Shown here: positions 1 through 9,176 of the stretch, in pieces
Position numbering within the stretch: the first letter of the stretch is position 1
Layout of the letters: each line of letters begins with the position of its first letter
NCBI GenBank assembly: GCA_017617575.1
Contig: JAFZVY010000136.1
Location: 1-64,000 of the forward strand
DNA length: 64,000 bases
DNA from: Bacteroidaceae bacterium
GTDB lineage: Bacteria; Bacteroidota; Bacteroidia; Bacteroidales; Bacteroidaceae
Reading direction: 5' to 3'
Made by a program: the position numbers and the translations under genes
The notes under the pieces: generated by a model
Databases searched by the model: none
The model's input: only the letters and a program-made list of their open reading frames with translations
Told to the model about the DNA's origin: nothing

Positions 1-468
1 AGCTATAAGCATTCCGATAAGAGCCATCATAAGACTCTTACCCATCTTTGTGAGGTCTGTCTTTGTAACAGTTCCGATGAATGCCATCACACCAAATGTT
101 CCTGCAGTAATGAAGAATGTGGTTGCGATGGAAGATGCTGTATAAAGCACGAAAATGCTTGACAATGTAACACCATTAAGGATTGCGTAGATGGAGAACA
201 TCAACGAAGCAGATGCAAGTGACATCTTATGAATGCGAGCTGAAAGCCACATCACAAGTCCTACTTCAGCAATCATCAATCCATAGAACACGATGCTATT
301 TGAGAATATTGCAAGCATGAGTGATGGACTTGTTGCAACGTAATAAGCAGAAAGACCTGTCATTACGAGGGCAAGAGTCATCCATACATACACTTTGCGA
401 ATCAAGGATGTATAAGCATCCGTAAAAGAATAAGAGTGTGACTCGTAGTCACGAACATAAGTTTCCAT
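1..468 (-). CDS. Bax inhibitor-1/YccA family membrane protein (3' part beyond window)
   Basis: The minus-strand reading frame starts at the ATG at 468-466 and is still open at base 1, so the C-terminus lies outside the window (156 codons visible). The N-terminal segment is polar (METYVRDYESHSYSF) and is followed by alternating hydrophobic spans with the layout typical of BI-1/YccA proteins: a span starting VYVWMTLALVMTGLSAYYV, then FYGLMIAEVGLVMWLSARI, then a Ser/Ala-rich pair and the FGVMAFIGTVTKTDLTKMG loop. Family members are inner-membrane proteins of about 230 residues linked to ion or protease homeostasis; the precise role in Bacteroidales is not established. A TACTTTTGC promoter element on the minus strand lies about 80 nt upstream (549-557). 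Confidence 0.85.
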   Translation of the reverse strand, partial: METYVRDYESHSYSFTDAYTSLIRKVYVWMTLALVMTGLSAYYVATSPSLMLAIFSNSIVFYGLMIAEVGLVMWLSARIHKMSLASASLMFSIYAILNGVTLSSIFVLYTASSIATTFFITAGTFGVMAFIGTVTKTDLTKMGKSLMMALIGMLIA

Positions 469-548
469 ATCTGTGATTTATAAAATATTAATTATTCATT
501 TATCTATATTTGTCATCCGCACTACCCTACTCGTTACGAATAACAACC

Positions 549-557
549 GCAAAAGTA
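549..557 (-). promoter_or_regulatory. Bacteroidetes -7 element for the Bax-inhibitor gene
   Basis: On the minus strand the bases read TACTTTTGC, matching TAnnTTTG. No clear TTTG lies 19 nt further upstream, so only the -7 half is supported. Confidence 0.4.
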
Positions 558-666
558 TGGAATTTTATCGAGATATACGTAATTTTCGCAACAAAATAGT
601 ATTTTTTAACAAACGAAACAATGGCGAAAAATAGAGAAGCTATATAATTTCGTTTGGCTTAAAACA

Positions 667-698
667 GATGCTCCGTGAAGTCAAATTCACGGAGCATC
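667..698 (-). terminator. Hairpin terminator downstream of the TonB-C-like gene
   Basis: A perfect 13-bp stem, GATGCTCCGTGAA paired with TTCACGGAGCATC, has a 6-nt loop. Read on the minus strand it is followed by TGTTTT. It lies between the stop of the 723-1265 gene and the next minus-strand promoter, so it probably ends that transcript. Confidence 0.7.
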
Positions 699-722
699 AC
701 CTTATTTATTATTATATGTTCC

Positions 723-1265
723 TTAAATATGCTTCTCCTTGTACTCAAACTCAACAGGGATGGTGCACTTTACGCATACAGGCTTGCCATCTTTCATTGC
801 AGGAGTAGCCTTTGGCATGTTGAATACGAGTCTTACGGCTTCAACGAGTAATGACTGTACGGCTTCCTCGTATCGCTTCTGAGCCTTTGGCTTTAGCTTT
901 GGATATTCCTTCAATAGCTTCTCCAATGCAAGCTTGGCGATACCCTTGTCTTTTGTTGCCTTGATGCCGTTGTATTCAATGGCTTCAACCTCATCGGCAA
1001 GACCGTCTTCGTTGAGGATGTAGGACACGATGACCTTTCCTTCCACGGCTTCCCTCTGAGCTTGGTAAGGGTACTTCATGTTTGCCTTGATAAAGTTGTG
1101 CGCGGCTCTTTCACCTCCCTCAAAGTGTGCAGGAGTGTCAGGGTTGTTGCAGATAACGTAGGAACTCTCTGCAACATTTCCGTTCTTCTGTTTATCGTTC
1201 GTAGTTTGTGCAAAGGCATTTGATGCCATCATTGCACATAGACATAATGAAAAGAATGCTTTCAT
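723..1265 (-). CDS. Secreted TonB C-terminal-domain protein
   Basis: 180 residues. A Sec signal peptide (MKAFFSLCLCAMMASNAFA) is followed by one domain resembling the TonB C-terminal fold. A Gly-Gly start (HFEGGERAAHNFIKANMKYP), the YPYQAQREAVEGKVIVSYIL strand-turn-strand and the closing IPVEFEYK strand are the usual signature of Bacteroidetes energy-transducer TonB relatives. There is no N-terminal membrane anchor or proline-rich stalk, so it is not a classical TonB and is probably a periplasmic single-domain protein. The gene lies 79 nt downstream of the lipoprotein gene 1345-1908 on the same strand, perhaps co-transcribed with it, and is followed by a strong hairpin terminator. Partner and function are unknown. 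Confidence 0.75.
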   Translation of the reverse strand: MKAFFSLCLCAMMASNAFAQTTNDKQKNGNVAESSYVICNNPDTPAHFEGGERAAHNFIKANMKYPYQAQREAVEGKVIVSYILNEDGLADEVEAIEYNGIKATKDKGIAKLALEKLLKEYPKLKPKAQKRYEEAVQSLLVEAVRLVFNMPKATPAMKDGKPVCVKCTIPVEFEYKEKHI

Positions 1266-1344
1266 AACGATTTTTTTTTGGTTAATTATTGGTTATTGTG
1301 TTTTATATGATTACAAGTTACTTGCAAAGCAAGTTTAACTATTC

Positions 1345-1908
1345 CTATTTTTCGTTTTCTTCCATCATGCACTTGATGGCTTCGAGGTTACATTCCTTGT
1401 AGGAAAAATCTTCGTTGCAGCAGTCGTCGCCTACCCATTGACCATCCTCCTTAATCATGGTGAGATAAACGGTGTGATTGTGGGCATCTTCTAAATCGAG
1501 GTCAATGACACACTTTACCACAACGGCAGTATCGTTCTTGACTTCATGAATTGTAGCAGACTTTAGTTTGATGTTATCACCATAATCTTGCGTTAAGGTC
1601 CAGAATACACATTCTGCTCCCCAGCATCCTTCGGCAAGCTTACAGCCTTTTTCGCTTATGGCTTTATGTTCCTTGGAGAAGAAGCTATAGTCATATTCGC
1701 TGTCATTGAACCAGACTGAATAAATATGCTTTACACGTGTAAGCACATCCTTGTACTTCACGTCTGCTTGTTTTTCGGTATCTGTGGCTTCTGCGTTGGC
1801 AACCTCTTTTGTGTTGGCATTAACACCCACGTCAACATTTACCTTGTTCTTGCTTCCTGTGCATGAAGCGAGAATAATCATGGTAGTAAAAAGTATTTTG
1901 CTTTTCAT
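1345..1908 (-). CDS. Small lipoprotein, DUF3828-like
   Basis: 187 residues with a lipoprotein signal (IILASC lipobox, Cys at residue 16), then a Lys/Asn/Val-rich linker and a globular domain starting near YKDVLTRVKHIYSVWF. The mix of a helical segment, an acid-rich strand (VVVKCVIDLDLEDAHNHTVY) and the late WVGDD motif resembles DUF3828-type exported proteins, but I assign that only tentatively. It contains several cysteines outside the lipobox. It would be anchored in a membrane facing the periplasm. It precedes the TonB-C-like gene in the same direction. No function can be deduced. Confidence 0.65.
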   Translation of the reverse strand: MKSKILFTTMIILASCTGSKNKVNVDVGVNANTKEVANAEATDTEKQADVKYKDVLTRVKHIYSVWFNDSEYDYSFFSKEHKAISEKGCKLAEGCWGAECVFWTLTQDYGDNIKLKSATIHEVKNDTAVVVKCVIDLDLEDAHNHTVYLTMIKEDGQWVGDDCCNEDFSYKECNLEAIKCMMEENEK

Positions 1909-2068
1909 ATTGTTGGGTCTTGATTTGAGGATTAAGATTTGGCTAATGCTAATAATGCATAGTCAAATCTTAATCCTATTGTTAGTTGTTGTTTTTCTAT
2001 GATGAATTTTACTTCCCTGTGGCCTGTGCGACCACTTCTGTAGGCTCTTAAGAACTAAATCTTAATTA

Positions 2069-2107
2069 CTTCCCTTCGGTCAGTGAGACCGCTTCGCTTA
2101 GTTCTTA
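2069..2107 (+). repeat. Dispersed intergenic repeat A
   Basis: Contains TTCCCTTCGGTCAGTGAGAC followed by CGCTTCGCTTAGTTCTTA. Close copies occur at 4352-4390 (inverted), 5798-5833, 15301-15330 and 47865-47912 (inverted). This copy overlaps the pyrF stop codon. Confidence 0.7.
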
Positions 2108-2923
2108 ATTATTAAGTAGTGCTGCCATCTGTTCTGCTACCTTCTTTGCTTCCTCGCCAGCAACCTTGGCAAAGTTCTCTGTCTTGTCGGCATAGATGAT
2201 GGCACGGCTTGAGTTGACGATGAGTCCGCAGTCCTTTGTCATTCCGTACTTGCATACTTCTTCGAGGCTGCCGCCCTGTGCGCCGATACCCGGAACGAGG
2301 AGGAAGTGCTCTGGAACAATCTTACGGATGTCCTCAAACATACGACCCTGTGTGGCACCTACGACATACATCATGTTGTCCTTGTTGCCCCATTCCTGAC
2401 TCTTGCGGAGAACCTTCTCAAAGAGACGCTCGCCGTTCTCGTCAGTTGTGAGCTGGAAGTCGTGGCTACCCTTGTTTGATGTGAGTGCAAGGAGAATGAC
2501 CCACTTACCCTCATACTGGAGGAATGGACTAACGCTGTCCTCTCCCATGTAAGGAGCAACTGTAACAGAGTCGAGGTTGCACTCCTCAAAGAATGTGCGA
2601 GCATACATTGAGCTTGTGTTACCGATGTCACCACGCTTAGCGTCTGCGATGATGAAGTGGTTAGGATAGTTGTCGTTGAGGTACTTGATGGTAGCCTCAA
2701 AAGAGAGCCATCCCTTTACTCCCATGCTCTCGTAGAATGCGAGGTTAGGCTTGTAAGCCACGCAGTAAGGAGCTGTTGCATCAATGATAGCCTTGTTGAA
2801 GGCGAAGATTGGGTCTTCCTCCTTCAAGAGGTGCTCTGGAATCTTCTTGATGTCTGTGTCGAGACCTACACAAAGGAAAGTCTTCTTCTCTCGAATCTGG
2901 TTGATAAGTTCTTGACGTGTCAT
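2105..2923 (-). CDS. pyrF: Orotidine 5'-phosphate decarboxylase
   Basis: 272 residues, the usual length of the type 2 (longer) OMP decarboxylases found in Bacteroidetes. It catalyses the last step of de novo UMP synthesis, OMP to UMP plus CO2, in the cytoplasm. Visible signatures are [14 protein letters not shown] near residue 17, the catalytic DxKxxD motif as ADAKRGD at 93-99, and the phosphate-binding VPGIGAQGG near 210. The start is [26 protein letters not shown] promoter element (2952-2960, minus strand) sits about 30 nt upstream, so it can be transcribed independently of comEC. Downstream is dispersed repeat A. Confidence 0.97.
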   Translation of the reverse strand: MTRQELINQIREKKTFLCVGLDTDIKKIPEHLLKEEDPIFAFNKAIIDATAPYCVAYKPNLAFYESMGVKGWLSFEATIKYLNDNYPNHFIIADAKRGDIGNTSSMYARTFFEECNLDSVTVAPYMGEDSVSPFLQYEGKWVILLALTSNKGSHDFQLTTDENGERLFEKVLRKSQEWGNKDNMMYVVGATQGRMFEDIRKIVPEHFLLVPGIGAQGGSLEEVCKYGMTKDCGLIVNSSRAIIYADKTENFAKVAGEEAKKVAEQMAALLNN

Positions 2924-2951
2924 ATTATTTTACTATGTTATAAATATTGTT

Positions 2952-2960
2952 GCAAAGTTA
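2952..2960 (-). promoter_or_regulatory. -7 promoter element for pyrF
   Basis: Minus-strand TAACTTTGC, a full match to TAnnTTTGC, 29 nt from the pyrF ATG. The -33 half is weak. Confidence 0.5.
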
Positions 2961-3019
2961 CGACTTATTTTTTGAACTTCCGTCTTTTATAGATGCTAAA
3001 GTGAAGCTAAATGGAATAC

Positions 3020-4339
3020 TCATAGCACAGTTTTTCTGATTATGACTGCAAGGCAGTAGGTAATGATGGCTATGAGTAGGGCGATAAGTCTGTGTGACGT
3101 GTGCTTGCGAATGGCAAGTGTCATCGTGAGGATGATGCCATACATGAGGATGCACTCTGTAAGAGTTGGAGTGCAAAAGTACACGGAGTAGGGGATGGAG
3201 GCAATGGTGTGGGCTATGGTGCATATTGCTGATGCCGTCCATTGGAGTATGGCGAGAATGAATGTGGATAATGATGCACTCCAGATAGTTGCCCACCATA
3301 TAGCAGAAAGGATGATGAGTGCAGAAACGAGCATCGTAGCCATGAGATTGGAGACGATGGATAGCAGTGGGATTTGATGAAAGGTGTATGCAACGATTGG
3401 GATGGTGAAGATGTTGCATACGAGGGATATAATGGCTATGTCCTTGACGGCGTTGAGTGTCTTGTAGGTGTAGGTCTTGATGAATGGCGCGTGTTTTGGT
3501 GCGTTAATCTTGAACCTACGGCAGAGTGTGTCGCCCAGGGTGCATATTCCTATGACAGCAGAGAATGATAACTGGAAACCGAGATGGAAAAGTATGAGTG
3601 GTTCAATGATGAGCATTATCATTCCTGTGAGTAGGCATGAGTTGAGGGGCGTCACCCTGCGTCCGAACGACTGTGTGAAGACGAGGAGTGAGCACATGAT
3701 GGTGGCACGAACGAGTGATGGTTGCATTCCTGCCATGAAGGCGTAAGCCCATAGGCAGAGAATGGAAAGGACGTTACTCTGTATCTTCCAACGGTGGGAG
3801 ACGATTCTGCCGAGAAAGATGTAATGAAGTAACAGGAATACGATGGTGATGTGGAAACCTGAGAGAGCGAGAGTGTGGCTAAGTCCTGCCTTGGAGAAAC
3901 AATCTTTTGTGTCCTTGGTGAGTCCTTGTCGCCATCCTATGGTCATAGCTTCGATGATGCTTCCTGTCTCACCCGTTAATCCATGCTCTGAATATTTTTT
4001 GTGTAACTTCTTCTGGATGTCGAGTGCCTTGGCACTTGCAAAAGGGTTGTGATTATAGAGCTCGTATTTCCAATTCTTGCCGTATTCATGATAGGCGTTA
4101 TCAAGGCTTCGGCTTGTGAGCTCGTAGCCAAAGGTGAGGAATGTGATGGTACTCGTGATGATAAAAACACGTGTATGGTTCTTGATGTAAGAATAAACCG
4201 TGCATAATACAGCTACGACTAATACCACCAATAGTATCACAGGTTGATAACCTGTTATTTCATAAACAGAAAACGCCCCAATCATACCAATAAACATCGG
4301 TATGATGAGGCGTAATATTGGATAACGACGCGTAAGCAT
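3020..4339 (-). CDS. ComEC/Rec2-family membrane protein (short form)
   Basis: 439 residues, almost entirely hydrophobic, with about ten membrane spans. It carries the ComEC competence-domain core: polar segment GLTGETGSIIEAMTIGWRQG, then FSKAGLSHTLALSGFHITIV and the GMQPSLVRATIMCSLLVF region with conserved R-A-T-I-M. ComEC forms the inner-membrane channel for single-stranded DNA in transformation. Full-length proteins of about 700-800 residues add an N-terminal OB domain and a C-terminal metallo-beta-lactamase domain. Here the C-terminal nuclease-like domain is absent, as in many short Bacteroidales homologues, so involvement in competence is only inferred. It lies between pyrF and prfA on the same strand. 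Confidence 0.85.
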   Translation of the reverse strand: MLTRRYPILRLIIPMFIGMIGAFSVYEITGYQPVILLVVLVVAVLCTVYSYIKNHTRVFIITSTITFLTFGYELTSRSLDNAYHEYGKNWKYELYNHNPFASAKALDIQKKLHKKYSEHGLTGETGSIIEAMTIGWRQGLTKDTKDCFSKAGLSHTLALSGFHITIVFLLLHYIFLGRIVSHRWKIQSNVLSILCLWAYAFMAGMQPSLVRATIMCSLLVFTQSFGRRVTPLNSCLLTGMIMLIIEPLILFHLGFQLSFSAVIGICTLGDTLCRRFKINAPKHAPFIKTYTYKTLNAVKDIAIISLVCNIFTIPIVAYTFHQIPLLSIVSNLMATMLVSALIILSAIWWATIWSASLSTFILAILQWTASAICTIAHTIASIPYSVYFCTPTLTECILMYGIILTMTLAIRKHTSHRLIALLIAIITYCLAVIIRKTVL

Positions 4340-4351
4340 ACTATAATGAAT

Positions 4352-4390
4352 TAGGAACTAAGCGAAGCGTTCTCACTGACCATAGGGAAG
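4352..4390 (-). repeat. Dispersed intergenic repeat B
   Basis: Inverted copy of the 2069-2107 repeat; on the minus strand it reads CTTCCCTATGGTCAGTGAGA then ACGCTTCGCTTAGTTCCTA. It lies just upstream of the comEC-like start. Confidence 0.65.
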
Positions 4391-4527
4391 TAATGAGGAA
4401 TTAGGAATGAGGAATTGATAGTGCTCTTCCCGAGAATGGAATGGCATTTGTTCATTCCTAAAAACTCACAAACTTCACTTTTAACTGTTAACGTTTTATT
4501 GTTAACTCTGAAAGCCCCAATGGAGGC

Positions 4528-5628
4528 TTACAGCTCTGCTTCCTTGAGTCGTTCTGCATTTTCTGCCACGATGAGGTGGTCGATGCAGTCTTGGATGTCG
4601 CCATCCATGAAGGCTCCAAGGTTATAGATTGTATAGTTGATACGGTGGTCTGTGATTCGTCCCTGTGGGTAGTTGTATGTACGAATCTTGGCAGAACGGT
4701 CACCTGTACTTACCATTGTCTTACGGCGTGAAGCTATGTCGTCAATATACTTCTGGTGCTCCTTGTCGTAGATGTATGTGCGGAGACGTGCAAGTGCACG
4801 TTCCTTGTTCTTTGGCTGGTCACGTGTCTCTGTACATTCAACGAGGATTTCCTCTGTCTCGCCTGTGTTAGGGTTCTTCCACATATAACGTGCACGAACA
4901 CCTGACTCCACCTTGTTGACGTTCTGACCTCCAGCACCTGATGAACGGAATGTATCCCACTTGATTTCGCCCTCGTTAATCTGTACGTCAAAGGCTTCTG
5001 CCTCAGGGAGTACGGCTACGGTAGCGGCACTTGTGTGAACACGTCCCTGTGTCTCTGTTGCAGGCACACGCTGAACGCGGTGAACACCAGACTCGTATTT
5101 CATTGTACCATATACGTTCTCACCTGTAACGGTACATACGATTTCCTTGTAACCACCACTTGAACCTTCAGAGAAGGAACTAACAGTGAGGTGCCATCCC
5201 TTGATTTCGCAATATTTAGAGTACATACGGAAGAGGTCGCCTGCAAAGAGGGCTGCCTCGTCGCCACCTGTACCGCCACGAATCTCAAGTGTGACGTTCT
5301 TGCTATCCTCAGGGTCGGCAGGGATGAGGAGAAGCTTGATTTGTTCCTCAAGTTCAGGGATGCGCTTCTCGTTTGCAGCAATCTCTTCGCGAGCCATCTC
5401 CTTCATGTCCGGGTCGTCCTCAAGTGCGAGGAGTTCCTTTGCCTCTTCAAGGCCTTTTGTAGCATTTATATATTCCTTGCGGGCATTCATGATGTCCTCA
5501 AGGTTCTTATATTCCTTAGTCAATTGCACGTAACGCTTTTGGTCGGCAATGACATTAGGGTCTGTAATGAGGGTTGACACTTCCTCGAAGCGAGGCACAA
5601 GTCCCTCAAGTTTGTCAAGTATTTCCAT
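4528..5628 (-). CDS. prfA: Peptide chain release factor 1
   Basis: 366 residues, normal for RF1. It recognises UAA and UAG stop codons in the ribosomal A site and triggers peptidyl-tRNA hydrolysis. The RF1-specific stop-codon recognition tripeptide PAT is at 189-191 and the catalytic GGQ at 233-235 (SSGAGGQNVNKVES). PAT rather than SPF separates it from RF2. The N-terminal third is a helical coiled-coil domain. A repeat-filled spacer (5640-5853) separates it from purM upstream on the same strand. Confidence 0.97.
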   Translation of the reverse strand: MEILDKLEGLVPRFEEVSTLITDPNVIADQKRYVQLTKEYKNLEDIMNARKEYINATKGLEEAKELLALEDDPDMKEMAREEIAANEKRIPELEEQIKLLLIPADPEDSKNVTLEIRGGTGGDEAALFAGDLFRMYSKYCEIKGWHLTVSSFSEGSSGGYKEIVCTVTGENVYGTMKYESGVHRVQRVPATETQGRVHTSAATVAVLPEAEAFDVQINEGEIKWDTFRSSGAGGQNVNKVESGVRARYMWKNPNTGETEEILVECTETRDQPKNKERALARLRTYIYDKEHQKYIDDIASRRKTMVSTGDRSAKIRTYNYPQGRITDHRINYTIYNLGAFMDGDIQDCIDHLIVAENAERLKEAEL

Positions 5629-5639
5629 ATAAAACAGAC

Positions 5640-5853
5640 AGCCCCCTAACCCCCGAAGGGGGCATCCTCCGGGTCGGGGGGAGTGTTCTTGTTATTTTAT
5701 TTTCTATGTAATTTTTATTATTGTTGTCCTTAAAGAGTCCTCAAAGCTCCTTATCCAGACAATCTTGTCTGATAGTTTTCCGGATGGCCGCCCCGTTACT
5801 TCCCTTCGGTCAGTGAGATCGCTTCGCTAAGTTGGGGGGTCGGGGGGCTAATA
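5640..5853. repeat. Spacer element 1 with GCCCCC / GGGGGC termini
   Basis: The gap between purM and prfA is filled by a unit that begins AGCCCCCTAACCCCCGAAGG and ends GGGGGGTCGGGGGGCT, i.e. with inverted G/C-run termini. It also contains dispersed repeat copy C at 5798-5833. Comparable units are at 10068-10188, 40524-40719 and 43988-44340. Confidence 0.65.
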
Positions 5854-7023
5854 ATTGAACTCTCCGAATTCGCTCTTTATTGTCAAAGACTTCTTGCCTT
5901 CTTCAACACGACCTACAATCTGAGCGTCGATGTTGAATGACTTTGAAATCTCAATAACCTTTTCTGCCTTCTCTGGTGAGAGGTAAACCTCAAGGCGGTG
6001 ACCCATGTTGAAGACCTTGTACATCTCTGCCCAATCTGTGCCTGACTCCTTGGCAATAGCCTTGAAGAGTGGTGGAACTGGGAACATGTTATCCTTGATG
6101 ACACGGCAGTTGTCGCCTACGAAGTGGAGTACCTTTGTCTGTGCGCCACCAGTACAATGTACCATACCGTGGATGTCGGCACGCATCTCGTCAAGAAGTT
6201 TCTTGACAACTGGAGCGTAAGTACGGGTAGGTGAGAGAACAAGTTTTCCTGCGTTTACAGGTGCTCCATCAACTGGGTCTGTGAGCTTGTATGAGCCTGA
6301 ATAAACAAGTTCTTCTGGTACAGCCTTGTCGAATGACTCTGGGTATTTCTCAGCGAGGTACTTTGCGAATACATCATGACGTGCAGATGTGAGTCCGTTT
6401 GAACCCATACCTCCGTTGTATTCCTTCTCGTATGTTGCCTGTCCACAAGAACTGAGACCTACGATAACATCGCCTGGGCGGATGTTAGCATTGTCGATAA
6501 CGTCTGAACGCTTCATACGACAAGTTACTGTAGAGTCAACGATGATGGTACGAACGAGGTCGCCCACATCAGCAGTCTCGCCACCTGTAGCGTAGATGCC
6601 TATACCCATCTTGCGCATCTCGGCAAGAAGTTCGTCTGTTCCGTTGATGATGGCAGAAATAACCTCACCAGGGATGAGCATCTTGTTACGTCCGATTGTG
6701 GAACTAACGAGGATATTGTCAACAGCACCGACACAAAGGAGGTCGTCGGTATTCATGATGAGAGCGTCCTGAGCGATACCTTTCCATACTGAGATGTCGC
6801 CAGTCTCCTTCCAGTACATGTACGCAAGACTTGACTTTGTACCTGCGCCATCAGCGTGCATAATGTTACAGTACTCTGGGTCGCCCCCAAGGATGTCTGG
6901 GATAATCTTACAGAAAGCCTGTGGGAAGATGCCCTTGTCGATGTTCTTGATTGCGTTATGAACATCCTCCTTGGCTGCGCTGACTCCGCGCATCATGTAT
7001 CTCTGCTTATTGTCAATAGCCAT
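5848..7023 (-). CDS. purM: Phosphoribosylformylglycinamidine cyclo-ligase (AIR synthetase)
   Basis: 391 residues from the ATG at 7023. That start (MAIDNKQRYMMRG) is preferred over one 18 nt upstream because homology begins here. PurM closes FGAM to AIR with ATP in de novo purine synthesis. Seen: HADGAGTKSS near 55, the DALIMNTDDLLCVGA segment typical of the PurM/PurL ATP-binding superfamily, GGETADVGD near 145, and GLSSCGQATYE. It is somewhat longer than the E. coli enzyme (345), as in other Bacteroidales. Its promoter is a near-ideal TTTG-N19-TAACTTTGC (7076-7107). It is divergent from lpxD. Confidence 0.96.
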   Translation of the reverse strand: MAIDNKQRYMMRGVSAAKEDVHNAIKNIDKGIFPQAFCKIIPDILGGDPEYCNIMHADGAGTKSSLAYMYWKETGDISVWKGIAQDALIMNTDDLLCVGAVDNILVSSTIGRNKMLIPGEVISAIINGTDELLAEMRKMGIGIYATGGETADVGDLVRTIIVDSTVTCRMKRSDVIDNANIRPGDVIVGLSSCGQATYEKEYNGGMGSNGLTSARHDVFAKYLAEKYPESFDKAVPEELVYSGSYKLTDPVDGAPVNAGKLVLSPTRTYAPVVKKLLDEMRADIHGMVHCTGGAQTKVLHFVGDNCRVIKDNMFPVPPLFKAIAKESGTDWAEMYKVFNMGHRLEVYLSPEKAEKVIEISKSFNIDAQIVGRVEEGKKSLTIKSEFGEFNY

Positions 7024-7075
7024 AAAATATTTGGATTTCAAATTGTGATTTATTATTTATGCTCACTAAGATGTT

Positions 7076-7107
7076 GCAAAGTTAGGTGTTTCGCGTAACT
7101 TTTCAAA
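7076..7107 (-). promoter_or_regulatory. purM promoter (-33/-7)
   Basis: On the minus strand TTTG (7104-7107), exactly 19 nt, then TAACTTTGC (7076-7084): an ideal Bacteroidetes housekeeping promoter about 50 nt from the purM ATG. Confidence 0.8.
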
Positions 7108-7190
7108 GAGTATCGTCGCAAAACTTGTCTTAAAGGTACTATTTGATAAAAAAAGCAGAGGCAGATAAGGGCTATTTGAAAAATAAGTAG

Positions 7191-7199
7191 TAATTTTGT
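7191..7199 (+). promoter_or_regulatory. -7 element upstream of lpxD
   Basis: TAATTTTGT, matching TAnnTTTG, 25 nt before the lpxD ATG. No well-spaced -33 element was found. Confidence 0.45.
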
Positions 7200-7224
7200 A
7201 CCCATAATTATAATTTAATTGGCA

Positions 7225-8268
7225 ATGGTTTTTACTGCACAGCAAATAGCAGCTTATACAGGTGGTACTGTTGATGGTGACGAGAACGTAACCGTAAGTA
7301 CCTTTGCGAAGATTGAAGAAGGAACTAAGGGTGCACTTTCTTTCCTTGCCAATCTTCAGTACGAACATTATATTTACGACACAGAGTCAAGTGTCGTTTT
7401 GGTCAATAAGGACTTTCAACCTTCACGTGAAGTAAAAGCAACTCTCGTCAGAGTTGATAATGCATACGAGTCTGTAGCTAAGCTTCTCCAGCTCTACCAG
7501 AGCATGGAGCAGAAGCGTACAGGCATAGACCCTCTCGCATACGTGGCTCCAACGGCAAAGATTGGTAAGGATGTGTATCTCGCACCTTTTGCTGTCGTTG
7601 GCGACAACGCAGTTATCGGTGACGGATGCCAGCTCTATCCTCACGCTACGGTAGGCGAAAATGCAAAGTTGGGCAATAACACAATCATGTACAGCAACGC
7701 TGTGGTTTATCATGGTTGCGTGATTGGCAACAACTGTATCCTTCATGCAGGTTGCGTAATCGGAGCTGACGGCTTCGGTTTTGCTCCTACAGCAGATGGA
7801 TATGAGAAGATTCCACAAATCGGTATCGTAACAGTAGAGGATAACGTTGAGATTGGTGCAAACACTTGTATCGACCGTTCAACAATGGGTTCAACATACG
7901 TTCGTAAGGGAGTCAAGCTTGACAACCTCGTGCAGATTGCGCACAACGTAGAGGTAGGCGAACACACAGTCATGAGTGCACAGAGCGGTATCGCTGGTAG
8001 CACAAAGGTTGGACAGTGGTGTATGTTCGGCGGTCAGGTCGGTATCGTTGGCCATCTTCGCATTGGCGACAAGGTGTATTGTGGTGGCAAGGCAGGTATA
8101 TCAGGTGATAAGCTCGCCAAGAAGGGTAACATATCACTTATGGGTTATCCAGGTGTGGAAGCAAAGGAATTTGCTAAGCAGTCAGCTGCCTTGAAGAGGT
8201 TGCCAGACCTTCTCAAGGAAGTAGAGAAACTCAAGCGTGAGATAGAAGAATTAAAGAACAACAAGTAA
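7225..8268 (+). CDS. lpxD: UDP-3-O-acylglucosamine N-acyltransferase
   Basis: 347 residues from ATG 7225. A TTG six bases earlier is less likely because LpxD proteins begin M-x-F-T-A-x-x-I-A, as here ([14 protein letters not shown]). It transfers a hydroxyacyl chain from ACP to the amine of UDP-3-O-acyl-glucosamine, the third step of lipid A synthesis. An N-terminal uridine-binding domain (1-100) is followed by left-handed beta-helix hexapeptide repeats (about 105-290, e.g. [20 protein letters not shown]) with the catalytic His region [12 protein letters not shown] and [12 protein letters not shown] short C-terminal helix ([15 protein letters not shown]) closes the trimer. It opens the lpxD-lpxC-lpxA operon and is followed by lpxC after 5 nt. 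Confidence 0.96.
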   Translation: MVFTAQQIAAYTGGTVDGDENVTVSTFAKIEEGTKGALSFLANLQYEHYIYDTESSVVLVNKDFQPSREVKATLVRVDNAYESVAKLLQLYQSMEQKRTGIDPLAYVAPTAKIGKDVYLAPFAVVGDNAVIGDGCQLYPHATVGENAKLGNNTIMYSNAVVYHGCVIGNNCILHAGCVIGADGFGFAPTADGYEKIPQIGIVTVEDNVEIGANTCIDRSTMGSTYVRKGVKLDNLVQIAHNVEVGEHTVMSAQSGIAGSTKVGQWCMFGGQVGIVGHLRIGDKVYCGGKAGISGDKLAKKGNISLMGYPGVEAKEFAKQSAALKRLPDLLKEVEKLKREIEELKNNK

Positions 8269-8273
8269 TAAAT

Positions 8274-9176
8274 ATGACAAAACAGCAAACTCTAAAGGAT
8301 AACTTTGTTCTTAAAAGCAAGGGACTTCACACAGGTCTCGTCATCACAGCAACATTTTGTCCTGCAGATGTGAACTACGGCTACAAGATTCAGAGAGTTG
8401 ATCTCGAAGGCCAACCAATTATAGATTGCGATGCCCGTATCGTAGGCGACACACAGCGTGGTACAGTCCTCGTGAAGGGTGATATTAAGATAAGCACCAT
8501 TGAGCACGCCATGGCAGCACTTCGTGCAGCAGGCGTTGACAACTGTCTCATTCAGCTTGACGGTCCTGAGATGCCTATTCTTGATGGTAGCTCTTACTAT
8601 TTCACACAGTCCATCCAGAAGACAGGACTTGTGGAACAGGACGCAGAAAGAGAATATATCGTTATTGACAAGAAGATAGAGGTTAAAGGTGATAATGGCG
8701 AACATCTCGTTATCGAGCCTTCTGATGGTTTCAGTCTCGATGCAACAATTGCATTCGATTCTCCAAACCTCAGCAACCAGCATACTTCACTTGAGAGTCT
8801 CGACAAGTTTGCCGAGGACTTCTCTTCAGCAAGAACATTCGTGTTTGTCCGCGACATTGAGCCACTTCTCAACATGGGACTCATCAAGGGCGGCGACCTC
8901 GACAACGCAATTGTAATATATGAGAGAGAGATGCCACAGGAGCGTTATGACAAGCTTGCCGACACACTCGGCATTCCTCACATGGACGCACACCATCTCG
9001 GTTACCTCAACCACAAGCCTCTCACATGGCCAAACGAATGTGCACGTCACAAGCTTCTTGACATCATTGGCGACCTCGCTCTCGTGGGTAAGCCAATAAA
9101 GGGCAAGGTGACAGCCTTCAAGCCTGGCCATACTATTAACAATAAGTTCGCGCGCGCGATACTTAATAATATATAA
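8274..9176 (+). CDS. lpxC: UDP-3-O-acyl-N-acetylglucosamine deacetylase, without fused FabZ
   Basis: 300 residues, the length of stand-alone LpxC (E. coli about 305). It removes the N-acetyl group from UDP-3-O-acyl-GlcNAc, the committed step of lipid A synthesis. Zinc ligands are visible as H78 (TIEHAMAAL), H259 and D263 (ARHKLLDIIGD), and the catalytic His as H286 (KPGHTINNK). In many Bacteroidetes this protein is about 460 residues and carries a C-terminal FabZ dehydratase domain. Here it ends at FARAILNNI and the 121 nt before lpxA contain no FabZ-like sequence in any frame. The LpxC domain itself is complete. Confidence 0.95.
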   Translation: MTKQQTLKDNFVLKSKGLHTGLVITATFCPADVNYGYKIQRVDLEGQPIIDCDARIVGDTQRGTVLVKGDIKISTIEHAMAALRAAGVDNCLIQLDGPEMPILDGSSYYFTQSIQKTGLVEQDAEREYIVIDKKIEVKGDNGEHLVIEPSDGFSLDATIAFDSPNLSNQHTSLESLDKFAEDFSSARTFVFVRDIEPLLNMGLIKGGDLDNAIVIYEREMPQERYDKLADTLGIPHMDAHHLGYLNHKPLTWPNECARHKLLDIIGDLALVGKPIKGKVTAFKPGHTINNKFARAILNNI